The translations under genes were made by a program, and so were the position numbers. The notes beneath the pieces were generated by a model. It was not told the DNA's origin and searched no databases. It worked only from the letters and a program-made list of their open reading frames with translations. Positions 16,186 to 25,729 of a stretch of 64,000 nucleotides of DNA are shown one piece after another (the stretch's first letter is position 1; the number at the start of each line of letters is the position of its first letter). The DNA comes from Phocaeicola vulgatus ATCC 8482. GTDB lineage: Bacteria; Bacteroidota; Bacteroidia; Bacteroidales; Bacteroidaceae. Where the stretch lies: the NCBI RefSeq assembly GCF_000012825.1, contig NC_009614.1:2666001-2730000 (forward strand), in the 5' to 3' direction.

Positions 16186-18081
16186 TTATACAGAAAGAAT
16201 TCCATCTTTTAATTGTATTATTTCTTCGGAAAGTAGGTAGGAGAGTACCTTTTCCGCTTTTTCACGATTGCTATTCAATTGGTTCAGTAGTTCTGAAGCA
16301 GGCATGGCACCTGCCTGCAATAGCTGTTTGATTTGTTGTTCCAATTCTTGAAATTCTCCCTGTTTTATTCCTGAATGATGGTTGTTAAGACATACATCAC
16401 ATTGTCCGCAGTTGTGCTCGTTCTTTTCTCCGAAATATCTGAGTAGCATTCGGCTACGACATTTATCATCGGCTGTGGCATATTCTATCATAGCCTTGAT
16501 TCGGGTGGTATAGCTTTTTTTCCGGTCTTCGTATATTTCCCGAGTTAGGGCAAGGCGATTCTTTTCTTGCCGTTCACGGGTATATATAATATAAGGTGTC
16601 TTTTTCCGTGGAATGTAATGTATGATATGTCTACGAGTCAGCGCCAGTAGAATTTCATAGATTCGTTGGCGGGTTAATCCGGAGCGGATTACTAAGGAAT
16701 CTTCGTTAATATAGGCATAATCAGTAAATAGTCCTGTATAAGAACGCAAGATGATGTTTATCAGTTTCTCTGTATCTGTATCATTCTCGTGTAGTTTATA
16801 GAGTTCGTCGCGTTTCATCGTGAAAAGAATACGTGAAGCATTATCTTGCTCGTCTGTATATTCTAAATATCCGGCACGGGTCAGAATCTTTAAAGCGCTG
16901 TCGGCTTGTACGGGGAAATGTTTGAAGTTACGACAGAATTCATCCAAGTTAAAAGCAAAGGTGCAACCCATACCGTCTCCCATGGCCATTTGAAAATAGT
17001 AGTTGATATCTTCGTACACTTTTCGGATATAATCCTTGTCGGGAAATGTATCACTGATACGTTTGTTGAGGGTGGTTTTATCACTTTGGGCGTATAGCAG
17101 GACAGCATATGCTTTCTGCCCGTCGCGCCCTGCTCGTCCGGCTTCTTGAAAATAGGCTTCAGGAGAATCAGGCATATCTATGTGGATAACGATACGTACA
17201 TCTGGTTTGTCGATACCCATTCCGAAGGCGTTGGTTGCTACCATAGTACGGCTTTCTCCGGTGAGCCAGCTTTTTTGACGTTGATCTTTTACATCATTAT
17301 TCAAACCGGCATGATAGAAAGTGGCAGTTATGCCGTTATTGACCAGTAGTTCGGCAATTTCACGTGTACGTTTCCGGTTGCGGGTATAGACAATGGCGCA
17401 GCCGGGCACACTATTTAAAATATGTAATAGCTCTTCCTGTTTATTTTCTGTAGGACGTACAATGTAAGCCAAGTTTTTTCTTTCGAAACTCATTCGGAAA
17501 ACCTGACTGTCTTTTTTAAAGTTTAGCTTTGTTTGAATATCTGTTACTACTTCCGGAGTGGCAGTTGCTGTCAGTGCCAATACAGGTATGTCGGGAAGGA
17601 GTTCGCGAATTTCTGCAATTTTCAGATAAGCAGGGCGGAAATCATATCCCCATTGAGAGATACAGTGTGACTCATCTACCGTGATCATGCTTACCTTCAT
17701 GTTCCGTAGTTTGCTACGGAATATTTCAGTATCCAGCCTTTCCGGAGAAATATAAAGGAATTTATAGTCGCCGAAGATACAGTTTTCCAATGCAACAATG
17801 ATCTCTTCGCGTGTCATGCCTGAATAAACTGCCAAAGCTTTGATACCTCGGTCGCGTAAATTGCGTACTTGGTCCTTCATCAGGGCAATAAGAGGTGTAA
17901 TAACCAAACATAATCCGGGTTGTGCTAAAGCTGGTACTTGGAAGGTAATGGATTTGCCGCCACCGGTAGGCATCAATCCTAGCGTGTCGTGACCGTTGCC
18001 TATACTTTCAATGATTTCTTTCTGTATGCCCCGAAAGTCATCATATCCCCAATATTGTTTTAGAATTTCTTTATAGGTCAT
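16186..18081 (-). CDS. recQ: ATP-dependent DNA helicase RecQ
   Basis: 631 residues. SF2 motifs: Walker A MPTGGGKS, motif II DESHCISQWGYDFRPAY, and motif VI QEAGRAGRDGQ. They are followed by the RQC zinc cluster (CRSRML...CGQCDVC) and a short C-terminal helix bundle that resembles a degenerate HRDC or wHTH. It unwinds recombination intermediates 3'-5'. A large hairpin (18105-18173) lies in its upstream leader, after recJ. Confidence 0.92.
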   Translation of the reverse strand: MTYKEILKQYWGYDDFRGIQKEIIESIGNGHDTLGLMPTGGGKSITFQVPALAQPGLCLVITPLIALMKDQVRNLRDRGIKALAVYSGMTREEIIVALENCIFGDYKFLYISPERLDTEIFRSKLRNMKVSMITVDESHCISQWGYDFRPAYLKIAEIRELLPDIPVLALTATATPEVVTDIQTKLNFKKDSQVFRMSFERKNLAYIVRPTENKQEELLHILNSVPGCAIVYTRNRKRTREIAELLVNNGITATFYHAGLNNDVKDQRQKSWLTGESRTMVATNAFGMGIDKPDVRIVIHIDMPDSPEAYFQEAGRAGRDGQKAYAVLLYAQSDKTTLNKRISDTFPDKDYIRKVYEDINYYFQMAMGDGMGCTFAFNLDEFCRNFKHFPVQADSALKILTRAGYLEYTDEQDNASRILFTMKRDELYKLHENDTDTEKLINIILRSYTGLFTDYAYINEDSLVIRSGLTRQRIYEILLALTRRHIIHYIPRKKTPYIIYTRERQEKNRLALTREIYEDRKKSYTTRIKAMIEYATADDKCRSRMLLRYFGEKNEHNCGQCDVCLNNHHSGIKQGEFQELEQQIKQLLQAGAMPASELLNQLNSNREKAEKVLSYLLSEEIIQLKDGILSV

Positions 18082-18104
18082 TGGAAGGGAAATAAGAAAA
18101 TTAT

Positions 18105-18173
18105 GTCAAAACTCCAATGACTTATCATCTTATTATTCTGATAAGTGTCTGATAACGTCATTAAAGTTTTGAC
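18105..18173. repeat. Long inverted repeat with GTCAAAACT ends, recJ-recQ intergenic
   Basis: GTCAAAACT-cc-AATGAC-TTATCA on the left pairs with TGATAA-cGTCATT-aa-AGTTTTGAC on the right, a roughly 22-bp interrupted stem. The same GTCAAAACT/AGTTTTGAC ends bound a second, unrelated-loop inverted repeat at 40066-40185. It may act as a terminator/processing hairpin between co-directional genes or as a small dispersed element. Confidence 0.5.
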
Positions 18174-18198
18174 TTATTTCAAAGATAAATCTTTATCA

Positions 18199-19920
18199 TT
18201 ATTCCTCACTGGGTTTTATATCTTCTATTTGCAATTGTACTTCACCACGTTTGTGCGTATTCTCTTCAATGGTATAACAAATATCAAAAGAACGTTTGGT
18301 CTTGATATAGCGTGCTTGTGAACTTTGTCCGAAAGCGATGCCATTCATCACATTGTTTGATTTATTGTCTACCAATTCCAACTTGATGTGTTCCTGATCA
18401 CGCCCTACTACTTTGCTGGTTCCATAATCATATACATTATGTGTACAAAAGATTGGTTTGTGGTTGTCCGGTCCGAAGGGATTGAACTTTTTCAGGTCGG
18501 CATGGAACTTCGGAGTGATATCCCGGAAGTCAATTTCTGCATCAATATCAATTACAGCACTGGTCTGTTCCGGCAAAATATGTTCTGTGACATAGGTTTC
18601 AAAACGACGGGTGAATTCTTCCACATTTTCCACTTTCATGGATAGTCCTGCAGCATAAGTGTGTCCTCCAAAGTTTTCCAACAAGTCACGACAATGTTCG
18701 ATAGCTTTGTAGACATCGAAACCTGATACGGAACGGGCGGAACCAGTTGCCAGATTATCTGTACGGGTTAATACAACTGCCGGGCGGTAATAAATCTCTG
18801 TAAGGCGTGAGGCTACGATACCGATAACACCTTTATGCCACGCTTCATTATAGATGACAATGGAACGCCGGTCTGCTAGTCCTTCCAAGTGGTCTACAAT
18901 TTGGTTGGCCTCTTCGGTCATGGTCTTATCCAGATCTTTACGGGTTTCATTGTATTGGTTGATTTGGTTGGCTTTCTCCAATGCTGCCGAGAAGTCCTTT
19001 TCTATGAGCAGTTCCACCGCCTCTTTTCCGTTCTGTATACGTCCGGATGCGTTGATGCGCGGACCTATCTTGAATACGATATCACCTACGGTAATTTCTT
19101 TTTCTGATAATCCGCATACATCGATAATAGCTTTCAGACCTACACTGGGATTGGAATTCAACTGTTTTAAGCCGTGGTGTGTCAGCACTCGGTTTTCTCC
19201 CATGATAGGTACGATGTCTGATGCTACACTGACAGCAACCAAATCTAATAAAGGAGTTAGTTGATGAAATTCAATGCCATTATTCAAAGCGAAAGCCTGC
19301 ATGAACTTGAAGCCTACACCACATCCCGAAAGATGATCGTAAGGATATGTATTGTCAGCCCGTTTGGCATTCAGAATAGCTACGGCTGGTGGCAATATAT
19401 CATCAGGCACATGGTGGTCACAGATGATGAAATCGATACCTTTTTCTTTTGCATAAGCAATTTCCTCTACGGCTTTAATACCGCAATCTAACACAATAAT
19501 GAGTTTTACACCTGTTTCACAGGCATAATCCACTCCTTTTACTGATACTCCGTAGCCCTCATTATATCGGTCGGGAATATAGTAGTCAATGTTCGAATAG
19601 AACTGCTGGAGAAATTTGTATACCAATGCTACAGCTGTTGTACCGTCTACATCATAATCTCCATAAACCATGATACGTTCTTTCCTGCCCATAGCTTGAT
19701 TAAGCCGTTCTACAGCAATGCTCATATCCTTCATCAGGAATGGGTCGTGTAGCTCGTTAAGCTGGGGGCGGAAAAATCTTTTAGCCTCTGCTGCTGAGGT
19801 TATACCTCTTTCCAGCAACAACTTACAAAGAATCGGGCTGATCCCTGTTTCTTTGGCTAATGCTTTAGCTGCTTCTGTCTGTTCTTGGCTTGGAGGTTGA
19901 TAATTCCATTTGTGATTCAT
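18199..19920 (-). CDS. recJ: Single-stranded-DNA-specific exonuclease RecJ
   Basis: 573 residues from the preferred ATG at 19920 (MNHKWNYQPPS); an in-frame ATG at 19992 would add 24 low-complexity residues. DHH-family motifs: VYGDYDVDGTTA, DCGIKAVEEI, CDHHVPDD, SGCGVGFK, and the DHHA1 motif SGFDVYKAIEHC...FGGHTYAAGL. It degrades single-stranded DNA 5'-3' in recombination and mismatch repair. It sits directly upstream of recQ on the same strand, a functionally sensible RecJ-RecQ pairing separated by the 18105-18173 hairpin. Confidence 0.92.
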   Translation of the reverse strand: MNHKWNYQPPSQEQTEAAKALAKETGISPILCKLLLERGITSAAEAKRFFRPQLNELHDPFLMKDMSIAVERLNQAMGRKERIMVYGDYDVDGTTAVALVYKFLQQFYSNIDYYIPDRYNEGYGVSVKGVDYACETGVKLIIVLDCGIKAVEEIAYAKEKGIDFIICDHHVPDDILPPAVAILNAKRADNTYPYDHLSGCGVGFKFMQAFALNNGIEFHQLTPLLDLVAVSVASDIVPIMGENRVLTHHGLKQLNSNPSVGLKAIIDVCGLSEKEITVGDIVFKIGPRINASGRIQNGKEAVELLIEKDFSAALEKANQINQYNETRKDLDKTMTEEANQIVDHLEGLADRRSIVIYNEAWHKGVIGIVASRLTEIYYRPAVVLTRTDNLATGSARSVSGFDVYKAIEHCRDLLENFGGHTYAAGLSMKVENVEEFTRRFETYVTEHILPEQTSAVIDIDAEIDFRDITPKFHADLKKFNPFGPDNHKPIFCTHNVYDYGTSKVVGRDQEHIKLELVDNKSNNVMNGIAFGQSSQARYIKTKRSFDICYTIEENTHKRGEVQLQIEDIKPSEE

Positions 19921-20020
19921 TTTATATATTGTTTTTTCTTTTTTCTGCTCTCGGAGACGGGATAATACCATTTTCTGGTTATACTTACCCAATCAATCCG
20001 TAAAGTTAGGAAAAAACAAA

Positions 20021-20064
20021 TAAAAAAACCGCTAATTCCATATATATTTTATGGAATTAGCGGT
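20021..20064 (-). terminator. Rho-independent terminator after the C1 peptidase gene
   Basis: ACCGCTAATTCCAT (20028-20041) and ATGGAATTAGCGGT (20051-20064) form a perfect 14-bp stem; on the minus strand it is followed by TTTTTTTATTTG. It separates the peptidase gene from recJ. Confidence 0.85.
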
Positions 20065-20085
20065 AAAGTATTGTATAGTAGCGGA

Positions 20086-21297
20086 TTATTTGATACCTAA
20101 TTTTTTAGCAATTTCTTTAGGCAGTGCATTTTTATTGACTACGATATTCATGGTTTTGTAACGGACGAATGCTTTAGAGGCATACCATAAGCCATCGTAT
20201 TTTCCGGCTTTTCCCCAAGAATTCTTTACCATATAATAGTCGTTTCCTTCTTGATCCTTAGCTATACCGTAAATCAACATACCATGATCATCGGTTGTTT
20301 CCCAATTGTCATAAGCTTCCTGGCGTTCTTCTTGTGTACACCATTTCTGAGGTTGTGGTTTGGTGTTCAGTTTCTTTTCTTCCGGTTTCATTTTCAACCA
20401 ATGAGCCATGTCTGATCCACTTAGTTCTTGTACTTTTTCCGTATCGGGCATAACAGCTACGCCGTCACGTGTAAAGCCTTGTTCACTGACATCAGATCCC
20501 CATGCGATTGGATAGCCGTTATTAATGGCATTATCAAAAACCTGCATGAATTCATCAATGGGAAGGTTGTATGATTGCCCCCAACGCCAGTTGTCTTGAA
20601 TTTCAAGAACAAATGGTTCGTAGAACGGATGGTGGGTGTACGAGGTCAATGAAATGTAATCATTTGGATTCAATCCTGTTGATTCGAAGAATGAATGGGG
20701 AGTGTATTCTTTTCCTTTATAAGTGAATTTTTCAGGGCATTTACCTAAATAGATATCATGAATAGCGGCAATGGCCTTTTTCCATAATGGATTATGGTTA
20801 TTATCTGTCTGGAGTTTGCGTAATTTTCCTTTGGCTATTGCTGCTACTACAGCATCCGATACGGCTGTAAGTTCTGTATGGTTACTTAATGTATCACCAT
20901 ACATGACTCCCGGACGCATAACTTCTTCGGGTACCAGACCAAATTTTTTCATTCCATAGATAACGTCATAGAATGATCCTCCTTGGGAAAAAGATACATC
21001 TCCGTGAGTACGTACGGCGGCATCGGCTCGATCCAAATAAGTTTGGTGTACGATGTACATTTCAGAAAAGTCGTATTCTCCTTTTCCCATACGAAGTAAT
21101 TCTGATTCTAGAAAAGCCATACTGGAATAGCACCAGCAAGTACCGGCACGGCTTTGGTTCTTGACAGAAGTAATAGGCAGTTCTTTTACTGTAGTGAATA
21201 CAAACCCTTCTTCCTTTGGCTCTTCTTTTTGTGCATCTTGTGCAAAGAGGCTTATACTGCATAAACCTAATGCTGCTAATAATGTAAATCTTTTCAT
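20086..21297 (-). CDS. C1 family cysteine peptidase (bleomycin hydrolase/aminopeptidase C-like), exported
   Basis: 403 residues from ATG at 21297, chosen because it begins a clean signal peptide (MKRFTLLAALGLCSISLFAQ) and avoids overlap with the upstream gene; a 415-residue version from 21333 is possible. Papain-fold triad: Cys in SRAGTCWCYSSMAFLESE, His in TDDHGMLIYG, Asn in VKNSWG. Unlike cytoplasmic PepC it has an export signal, so it probably trims peptides in the periplasm. It starts 28 bp after the aminopeptidase P stop and ends at a strong terminator. Confidence 0.88.
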   Translation of the reverse strand: MKRFTLLAALGLCSISLFAQDAQKEEPKEEGFVFTTVKELPITSVKNQSRAGTCWCYSSMAFLESELLRMGKGEYDFSEMYIVHQTYLDRADAAVRTHGDVSFSQGGSFYDVIYGMKKFGLVPEEVMRPGVMYGDTLSNHTELTAVSDAVVAAIAKGKLRKLQTDNNHNPLWKKAIAAIHDIYLGKCPEKFTYKGKEYTPHSFFESTGLNPNDYISLTSYTHHPFYEPFVLEIQDNWRWGQSYNLPIDEFMQVFDNAINNGYPIAWGSDVSEQGFTRDGVAVMPDTEKVQELSGSDMAHWLKMKPEEKKLNTKPQPQKWCTQEERQEAYDNWETTDDHGMLIYGIAKDQEGNDYYMVKNSWGKAGKYDGLWYASKAFVRYKTMNIVVNKNALPKEIAKKLGIK

Positions 21298-21325
21298 TTT
21301 AGAAATAATAGTTTTGTTTGTTATG

Positions 21326-22717
21326 TTACTCATTCATGATAGTTTCTACTTCTTCGATAGTGATAGGGATGCGTTTCTCGCCAGTGAAACGGGAGCCTTC
21401 CGAAGTAATCAGAATATCGTCTTCCAGGCGGATGCCTCCAAAATCTTTGAATTTTTCAATGGCATCAAAGTTCAGGAAGTCTGTATGCATTTTCTCAGCT
21501 TTCCATTTGTCAATCAATGCTGGAATAAAATAGCAGCCCGGTTCATCGGTAATCACAAAGCCTTCCTGTAAGCGACGTCCCATGCGCAGGGAGGCTAGCC
21601 CGAACTGGGAAGAAGGACGGATTTCATCGTCATATCCTACGTAAATTTGTCCCAGGTCTTCCATGTCATGTACATCCAATCCCATCATATGACCTAATCC
21701 ATGGGGCAGGAATAAAGCGTGTGCACCAGCGGCAACAGCTTCTTCCACATTGCCCTTCATGAGCCCCAGGTCTTTTAATCCTTGAACCAGCACTTTGCAG
21801 ACTTCTAAGTGTACAGACATATAGGTTATACCTGGACGAGTAATTTCCAATGCTTTATCATGGCAAGCCAATACAATATTATACACATCTTTTTGCCGTC
21901 CTTCAAATTTGCCTCCCACAGGTACGGTACGGGTATGGTCAGAACAATAATTTGTCACTCTTTCAGCTCCGGCATCTGTCAGCATCATGCGTCCTGGTTC
22001 TAATATATGGCTATGGTCATGATTATGTAATGTTTCCCCATGTTGGGTCAGGATAGTGGCAAATGAAGTCATGCTTCCATAAGAAGCGGCGATGCCATCC
22101 AGTACTCCGGCGATATATTGTTCCTTTATTCCAGGTTTACATAGACGCATAGCGGCTGTGTGCATTTCATAACCGATATTACATGCCAAATCGATTTCTG
22201 CTATTTCGCAAGCTTCTTTTACAGAACGTAAATCAACTACAGCTTTTATCAATTCTACAGAAGCGTATTTCTTTACTATAGCGGCACGGATACCGGTTAA
22301 GTCTTCCAAGAGCATCATATTATCGAATCGGTAGGGAGGAAGGAAATGTACTTTTCTACCTTGCGCGATAGCTTTTCCTACCACCTCTTTTAGCTGGGGA
22401 AAGGGAAAACTTTTCTGAATACCTACTTGTGCAGCCAACTCTTTCACACTGGGTTGGGGCCCCATCCAGATAATGTCGTCCATATCTACATCATTTCCGA
22501 AGAAATAATCCTCTCCTGCTTCTATATCTATTACACCTGCATATCCGGGGTGAGAATGACCGAAGAAGTAGAGGAATGAACTGTCCTGACGGAATTTATA
22601 TGTGTTATCCGGATAGTTTGCCGGAGCTTCATTATTACCTAGTATAAGGATAATACCGTTTTGCACTTTGTTTCTAAGTGCCTGACGGCGTCTTTGATAA
22701 GTTGCGGAATCAAACAT
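21326..22717 (-). CDS. pepP: Xaa-Pro aminopeptidase (aminopeptidase P, M24B)
   Basis: 463 residues. The N-terminal domain (about 1-160) is creatinase-like, starting RRRQALRNKVQNGIILILGNNEAP. The pita-bread C-terminal domain carries the dimetal ligands in DAGAE, SDHTRT, HGLGHMMGLDVHD, TDEPGCYF and RLEDDILIT. It removes N-terminal residues preceding proline. It is the first gene of a two-gene transcript with the C1 peptidase and has a TACATTTG -7 box at 22759-22766. Confidence 0.92.
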   Translation of the reverse strand: MFDSATYQRRRQALRNKVQNGIILILGNNEAPANYPDNTYKFRQDSSFLYFFGHSHPGYAGVIDIEAGEDYFFGNDVDMDDIIWMGPQPSVKELAAQVGIQKSFPFPQLKEVVGKAIAQGRKVHFLPPYRFDNMMLLEDLTGIRAAIVKKYASVELIKAVVDLRSVKEACEIAEIDLACNIGYEMHTAAMRLCKPGIKEQYIAGVLDGIAASYGSMTSFATILTQHGETLHNHDHSHILEPGRMMLTDAGAERVTNYCSDHTRTVPVGGKFEGRQKDVYNIVLACHDKALEITRPGITYMSVHLEVCKVLVQGLKDLGLMKGNVEEAVAAGAHALFLPHGLGHMMGLDVHDMEDLGQIYVGYDDEIRPSSQFGLASLRMGRRLQEGFVITDEPGCYFIPALIDKWKAEKMHTDFLNFDAIEKFKDFGGIRLEDDILITSEGSRFTGEKRIPITIEEVETIMNE

Positions 22718-23046
22718 GGCTAACTTTATTTTAATTGAAAATTTATTGAACTGTGTTGCAAATGTAATAATTATAATCTTAAAAGTACTATTTGCTTATT
22801 TGATTTTTTAATCGATTTCGGCTTTATTTTTATCATTTGTCAATCTTGCTTTTCTAATTTCACAGGTTTCTCTTATTTTTCCTTGATAAGTTGCCATTCA
22901 GTAATTTATACTGCTAGGAGAATTTGATTGATATTTATGATGGAATGCAATTATTTAATAAATATAAAAGATACGGCTAAATACTTTGAAAAGGTTAACT
23001 TTGCAGTGAACTCTTTCAAGGATAGATTTGTTCCTCAACATTGATT
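22718..23046. promoter_or_regulatory. Divergent intergenic region with two -7 boxes
   Basis: This 329-bp AT-rich gap holds TACATTTG on the minus strand (22759-22766) for pepP and TAACTTTG on the plus strand (22996-23003) for the patatin gene, both matching TAnnTTTG. I see no other gene or structured element in it. Confidence 0.5.
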
Positions 23047-23901
23047 ATGAAAATAGATGATAAAACAGGGCTGGTACTGGAAGGCGGAGGTATGCGCGGA
23101 GTTTTTACCTGCGGGGTATTAGACTATATGATGGATAAGAAGGTTTGGTTTCCGTATGGGGTAGGAGTTTCTGCCGGAGCGTGCAATGGTCTTTCATATA
23201 TGTCTCGCCAGCGTGGTAGAGCTAAGTTTAGTAATATTGATTTATTGGAGAAATATCATTATATCGGCATAAAGCATTTATGGCGTAAGCACAGTATTCT
23301 TGATCAGGAATTGCTTTATGAACATTTTCCTAAGGAAATTCTTCCTTATGATTATAAAACATATGCTGAAAATCCTGCTCGTTTTGAAATGGTGACTACT
23401 AATTGCATTACAGGTAGGGCGTGTTATTTGGAAGAGAAACATGATCCTCGACGTATTATTGCCATAGCTAAGGCGTCCAGCAGTCTTCCTTATGTTTGTC
23501 CTATAGCTTATGTAGATGGTGAGCCGATGCTGGATGGGGGAATTGTGGATTCTATTCCTGTGTTGCGTGCTATTGAACAAGGATTTGATAAAAATGTAGT
23601 GGTACTTACCCGTAATCGGGGATATCGCAAAAAAGGAAAGGATATGAAAATTCCTCATTTTATCTATAAAAAATACCCTCGTTTGCGCGTGGTTTTAAGT
23701 AAACGTTGTCGTATTTACAACGAACAGCTTGATTTGGTAGAGCAATTGGAAGACAAGGGCAGGATTGTGGTAATTCGTCCTGAAAAGCCGATGGAAGTGG
23801 ACCGTATTGAAACAGATATAAAGAAACTGACCGATTTATATGAGGAAGGGTATGCCTGTGCAAAAAAAATGTTCGAAGAAAAACGAATACTTCAAAAATA
23901 A
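23047..23901 (+). CDS. Patatin-like phospholipase / lipid acyl hydrolase
   Basis: 284 residues from the ATG at 23047 (the frame is open from a TTG at 23041). Patatin features: glycine-rich oxyanion segment VLEGGGMRGVFTCG, nucleophile GVSAG (G-x-S-x-G), and the catalytic Asp in DGGIVDSIP. This matches the YjjU/RssA-like bacterial patatins that act on phospholipids in the cytoplasm. There is no signal peptide. IS copy 2 inserted 25 bp after its stop codon, leaving the gene whole but probably separating it from its own terminator. Confidence 0.87.
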   Translation: MKIDDKTGLVLEGGGMRGVFTCGVLDYMMDKKVWFPYGVGVSAGACNGLSYMSRQRGRAKFSNIDLLEKYHYIGIKHLWRKHSILDQELLYEHFPKEILPYDYKTYAENPARFEMVTTNCITGRACYLEEKHDPRRIIAIAKASSSLPYVCPIAYVDGEPMLDGGIVDSIPVLRAIEQGFDKNVVVLTRNRGYRKKGKDMKIPHFIYKKYPRLRVVLSKRCRIYNEQLDLVEQLEDKGRIVVIRPEKPMEVDRIETDIKKLTDLYEEGYACAKKMFEEKRILQK

Positions 23902-23926
23902 ACTTTTGGCCAAAAGAATGTTTTTT

Positions 23927-25611
23927 AGGGACATTCATTAAATATTACAAAATCAGCCAACTAATTCATACACAAAGTATTGCGAATTAGTTGGCTTTTT
24001 TGTATCTTTAGGTATTCCCCCGAAAATAAGATTTGACGGCCAAAACGGGGGAAATATCCAAACTAATAAGATATGGCAAAGATAGTGAATATTTCAGAAA
24101 TTCACCCTACTTTGGGTTTTACAGAATTTGATATTCTGGAAAAATACCGCAAGAGTTTTAATGAGAGTGAGCTTGGCAAGCTTCATTCGGTCTTTCCGTT
24201 TGAATGTATGGCAAAAGCCGCCGGCCTGTCGGACCGGCGCCTGGGACGCAGGAACAGATTCAGTCCTTCCGCAAAGATCGCCCTTATGGTCCTGAAGGCA
24301 TACACCGGATTCTCCGACAGGCAACTGGTGGAACATCTGAACGGGAACATACACTACCAGATTTTCTGTGGAATTATGATTCCCCCGTCCCTTCCCATAA
24401 CCAACTTCAAGATAGTCAGTGCCATCCGTAATGAGATAGCATCCCGCCTTGACATTGATTCTTTCCAGGAGCTCCTGGCTTCACACTGGAAACCTTATCT
24501 TGATAACCTTCACGTCTGCATGACCGATGCCACATGCTATGAAAGCCACATGCGTTTTCCTACGGACATGAAACTCCTTTGGGAAAGCCTCGAATGGCTC
24601 TACAGGCATATATGCCGGCATTGCAGGGAGTTGGGCATAAGGCGTCCGCGCAACAAATACAGGAATGTGGCGGAATCCTATCTGTCCTACTGCAAGAAAA
24701 GAAAGAGGAGAGCTTCAAGGACAAGAATGCTTAAGCGCCGTATGATCAAGCTTCTTGAAAAGCTCCTCAGTCAAAGGGATGGGATCCATAGCGAGTACGG
24801 TGCTTTACTCCGATATACCCAGGATTATCATAAGCGTCTTTCCATCATCAGAAAGGTGCTTGTACAAGAAAAGGAAATGTTTGAAGGGCGGAAAGTCAGT
24901 GACCGCATCGTCAGCATTGACCGTCATTATGTACGTCCCATCGTCAGAGGCAAGGAAACCAAGTCCGTCGAGTTCGGTGCAAAGGTCAATAATATACAGA
25001 TAGACGGCATATCGTTCATCGAACACCTCTCGTTCAAGGCATTCAATGAGGGTATACGCTTGAAGGACCGTATCCGTATGCAGCAGAAGCTTATGAATGT
25101 AAGGGTAAGATGTGTGGCTGCCGATTCCATATATGCCAATAATGCCAACAGAAAGTTCTGTAAAAATATGGGATATCCACATCCTTTGTGCGCAAGGGAA
25201 GGGCGGCCAAAGATGAGCCTTTGAGGAAGGTGCTTAGAAGCGAACTCTCAAAAGAAAGGGCAACACGGCTTGAAGGAAGCTTCGGCACTCAAAAGCAACA
25301 TTACTCGCTCTCAAGGATAAAGGCCAGAAACAGGAAGACGGAAATACTGTGGATTTTCTTTGGAATACATACGGCAAATGCCATACTGATGATAGAAAAA
25401 ATCAGAAACAAAACAGCTAAAGCAGCATGATATGATTTTACTCACAGAATCAGAAGAGGTCATCAGACTTCTTCCGGAACGTCATGTCCTGTCGGATAGA
25501 AGTATGTGAGAAAGCACGGAAAAATGACAATAAGAATGGCATATGAAATGGTCATGCCCTATCATCTTCATATGCCATCTTATTTTTTAGAGACATTTAC
25601 TGAATATCCCT
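23927..25611 (+). mobile_element. Insertion sequence copy 2, inactivated by frameshift
   Basis: 1685 bp, same orientation as copy 1 and matching it base for base in what I compared, except for C/T in one codon (copy 1 KDCIR, copy 2 KDRIR) and loss of one C in the transposase at about 25162. Flanking duplication is TTTTTA (or TTTT, by the alternative end definition), so it is an independent insertion, not a segmental duplication. The 20.2-kb backbone between the copies lies between direct repeats. Confidence 0.92.
24073..25430 (+). pseudogene. Frameshifted IS transposase
   Basis: Relative to copy 1, TGTACAAAAT has become TGTAAAAAT, a one-base deletion at about 25162. The original frame ends at 25224 after 383 codons, losing the third catalytic residue (E401 of copy 1, in RLEGSFG). 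The remaining C-terminus persists as an open frame from 25188 to 25430. The product should be catalytically dead, although the ends could still be moved in trans by copy 1. Confidence 0.9.
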
Positions 25612-25645
25612 TTTTATACATGGGGATATTGGAGGAATGGGGGAT

Positions 25646-25695
25646 CATTCTTGTTATATGGGGTAGATGAGGTTCTACTGCATATAACAAGAATG
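25646..25695. terminator. Strong inverted repeat after IS copy 2
   Basis: CATTCTTGTTATATG (25646-25660) and CATATAACAAGAATG (25681-25695) are perfect 15-bp arms; the 20-nt loop contains a smaller GTAGA/TCTAC stem. It probably ends the lipoprotein gene (minus strand) and/or the patatin transcript; only a modest T-run follows. Confidence 0.5.
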
Positions 25696-25729
25696 AATGC
25701 TCTTTCCTTTTGGAAAGAAAGATAATATA

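Noticed and set aside
25150-25230. Programmed frameshift in the IS transposase
   Set aside because: Copy 1 encodes the whole protein in one frame, so the difference in copy 2 is a one-base deletion, not a slippery site needed for expression.
25188-25430. Separate 80-codon gene
   Set aside because: It is the C-terminal part of the transposase after the frameshift, not an independent gene.
3771-25611. Composite transposon formed by the two IS copies
   Set aside because: Each copy has its own target duplication, there is no shared outer duplication, and the intervening genes are typical chromosomal ones.
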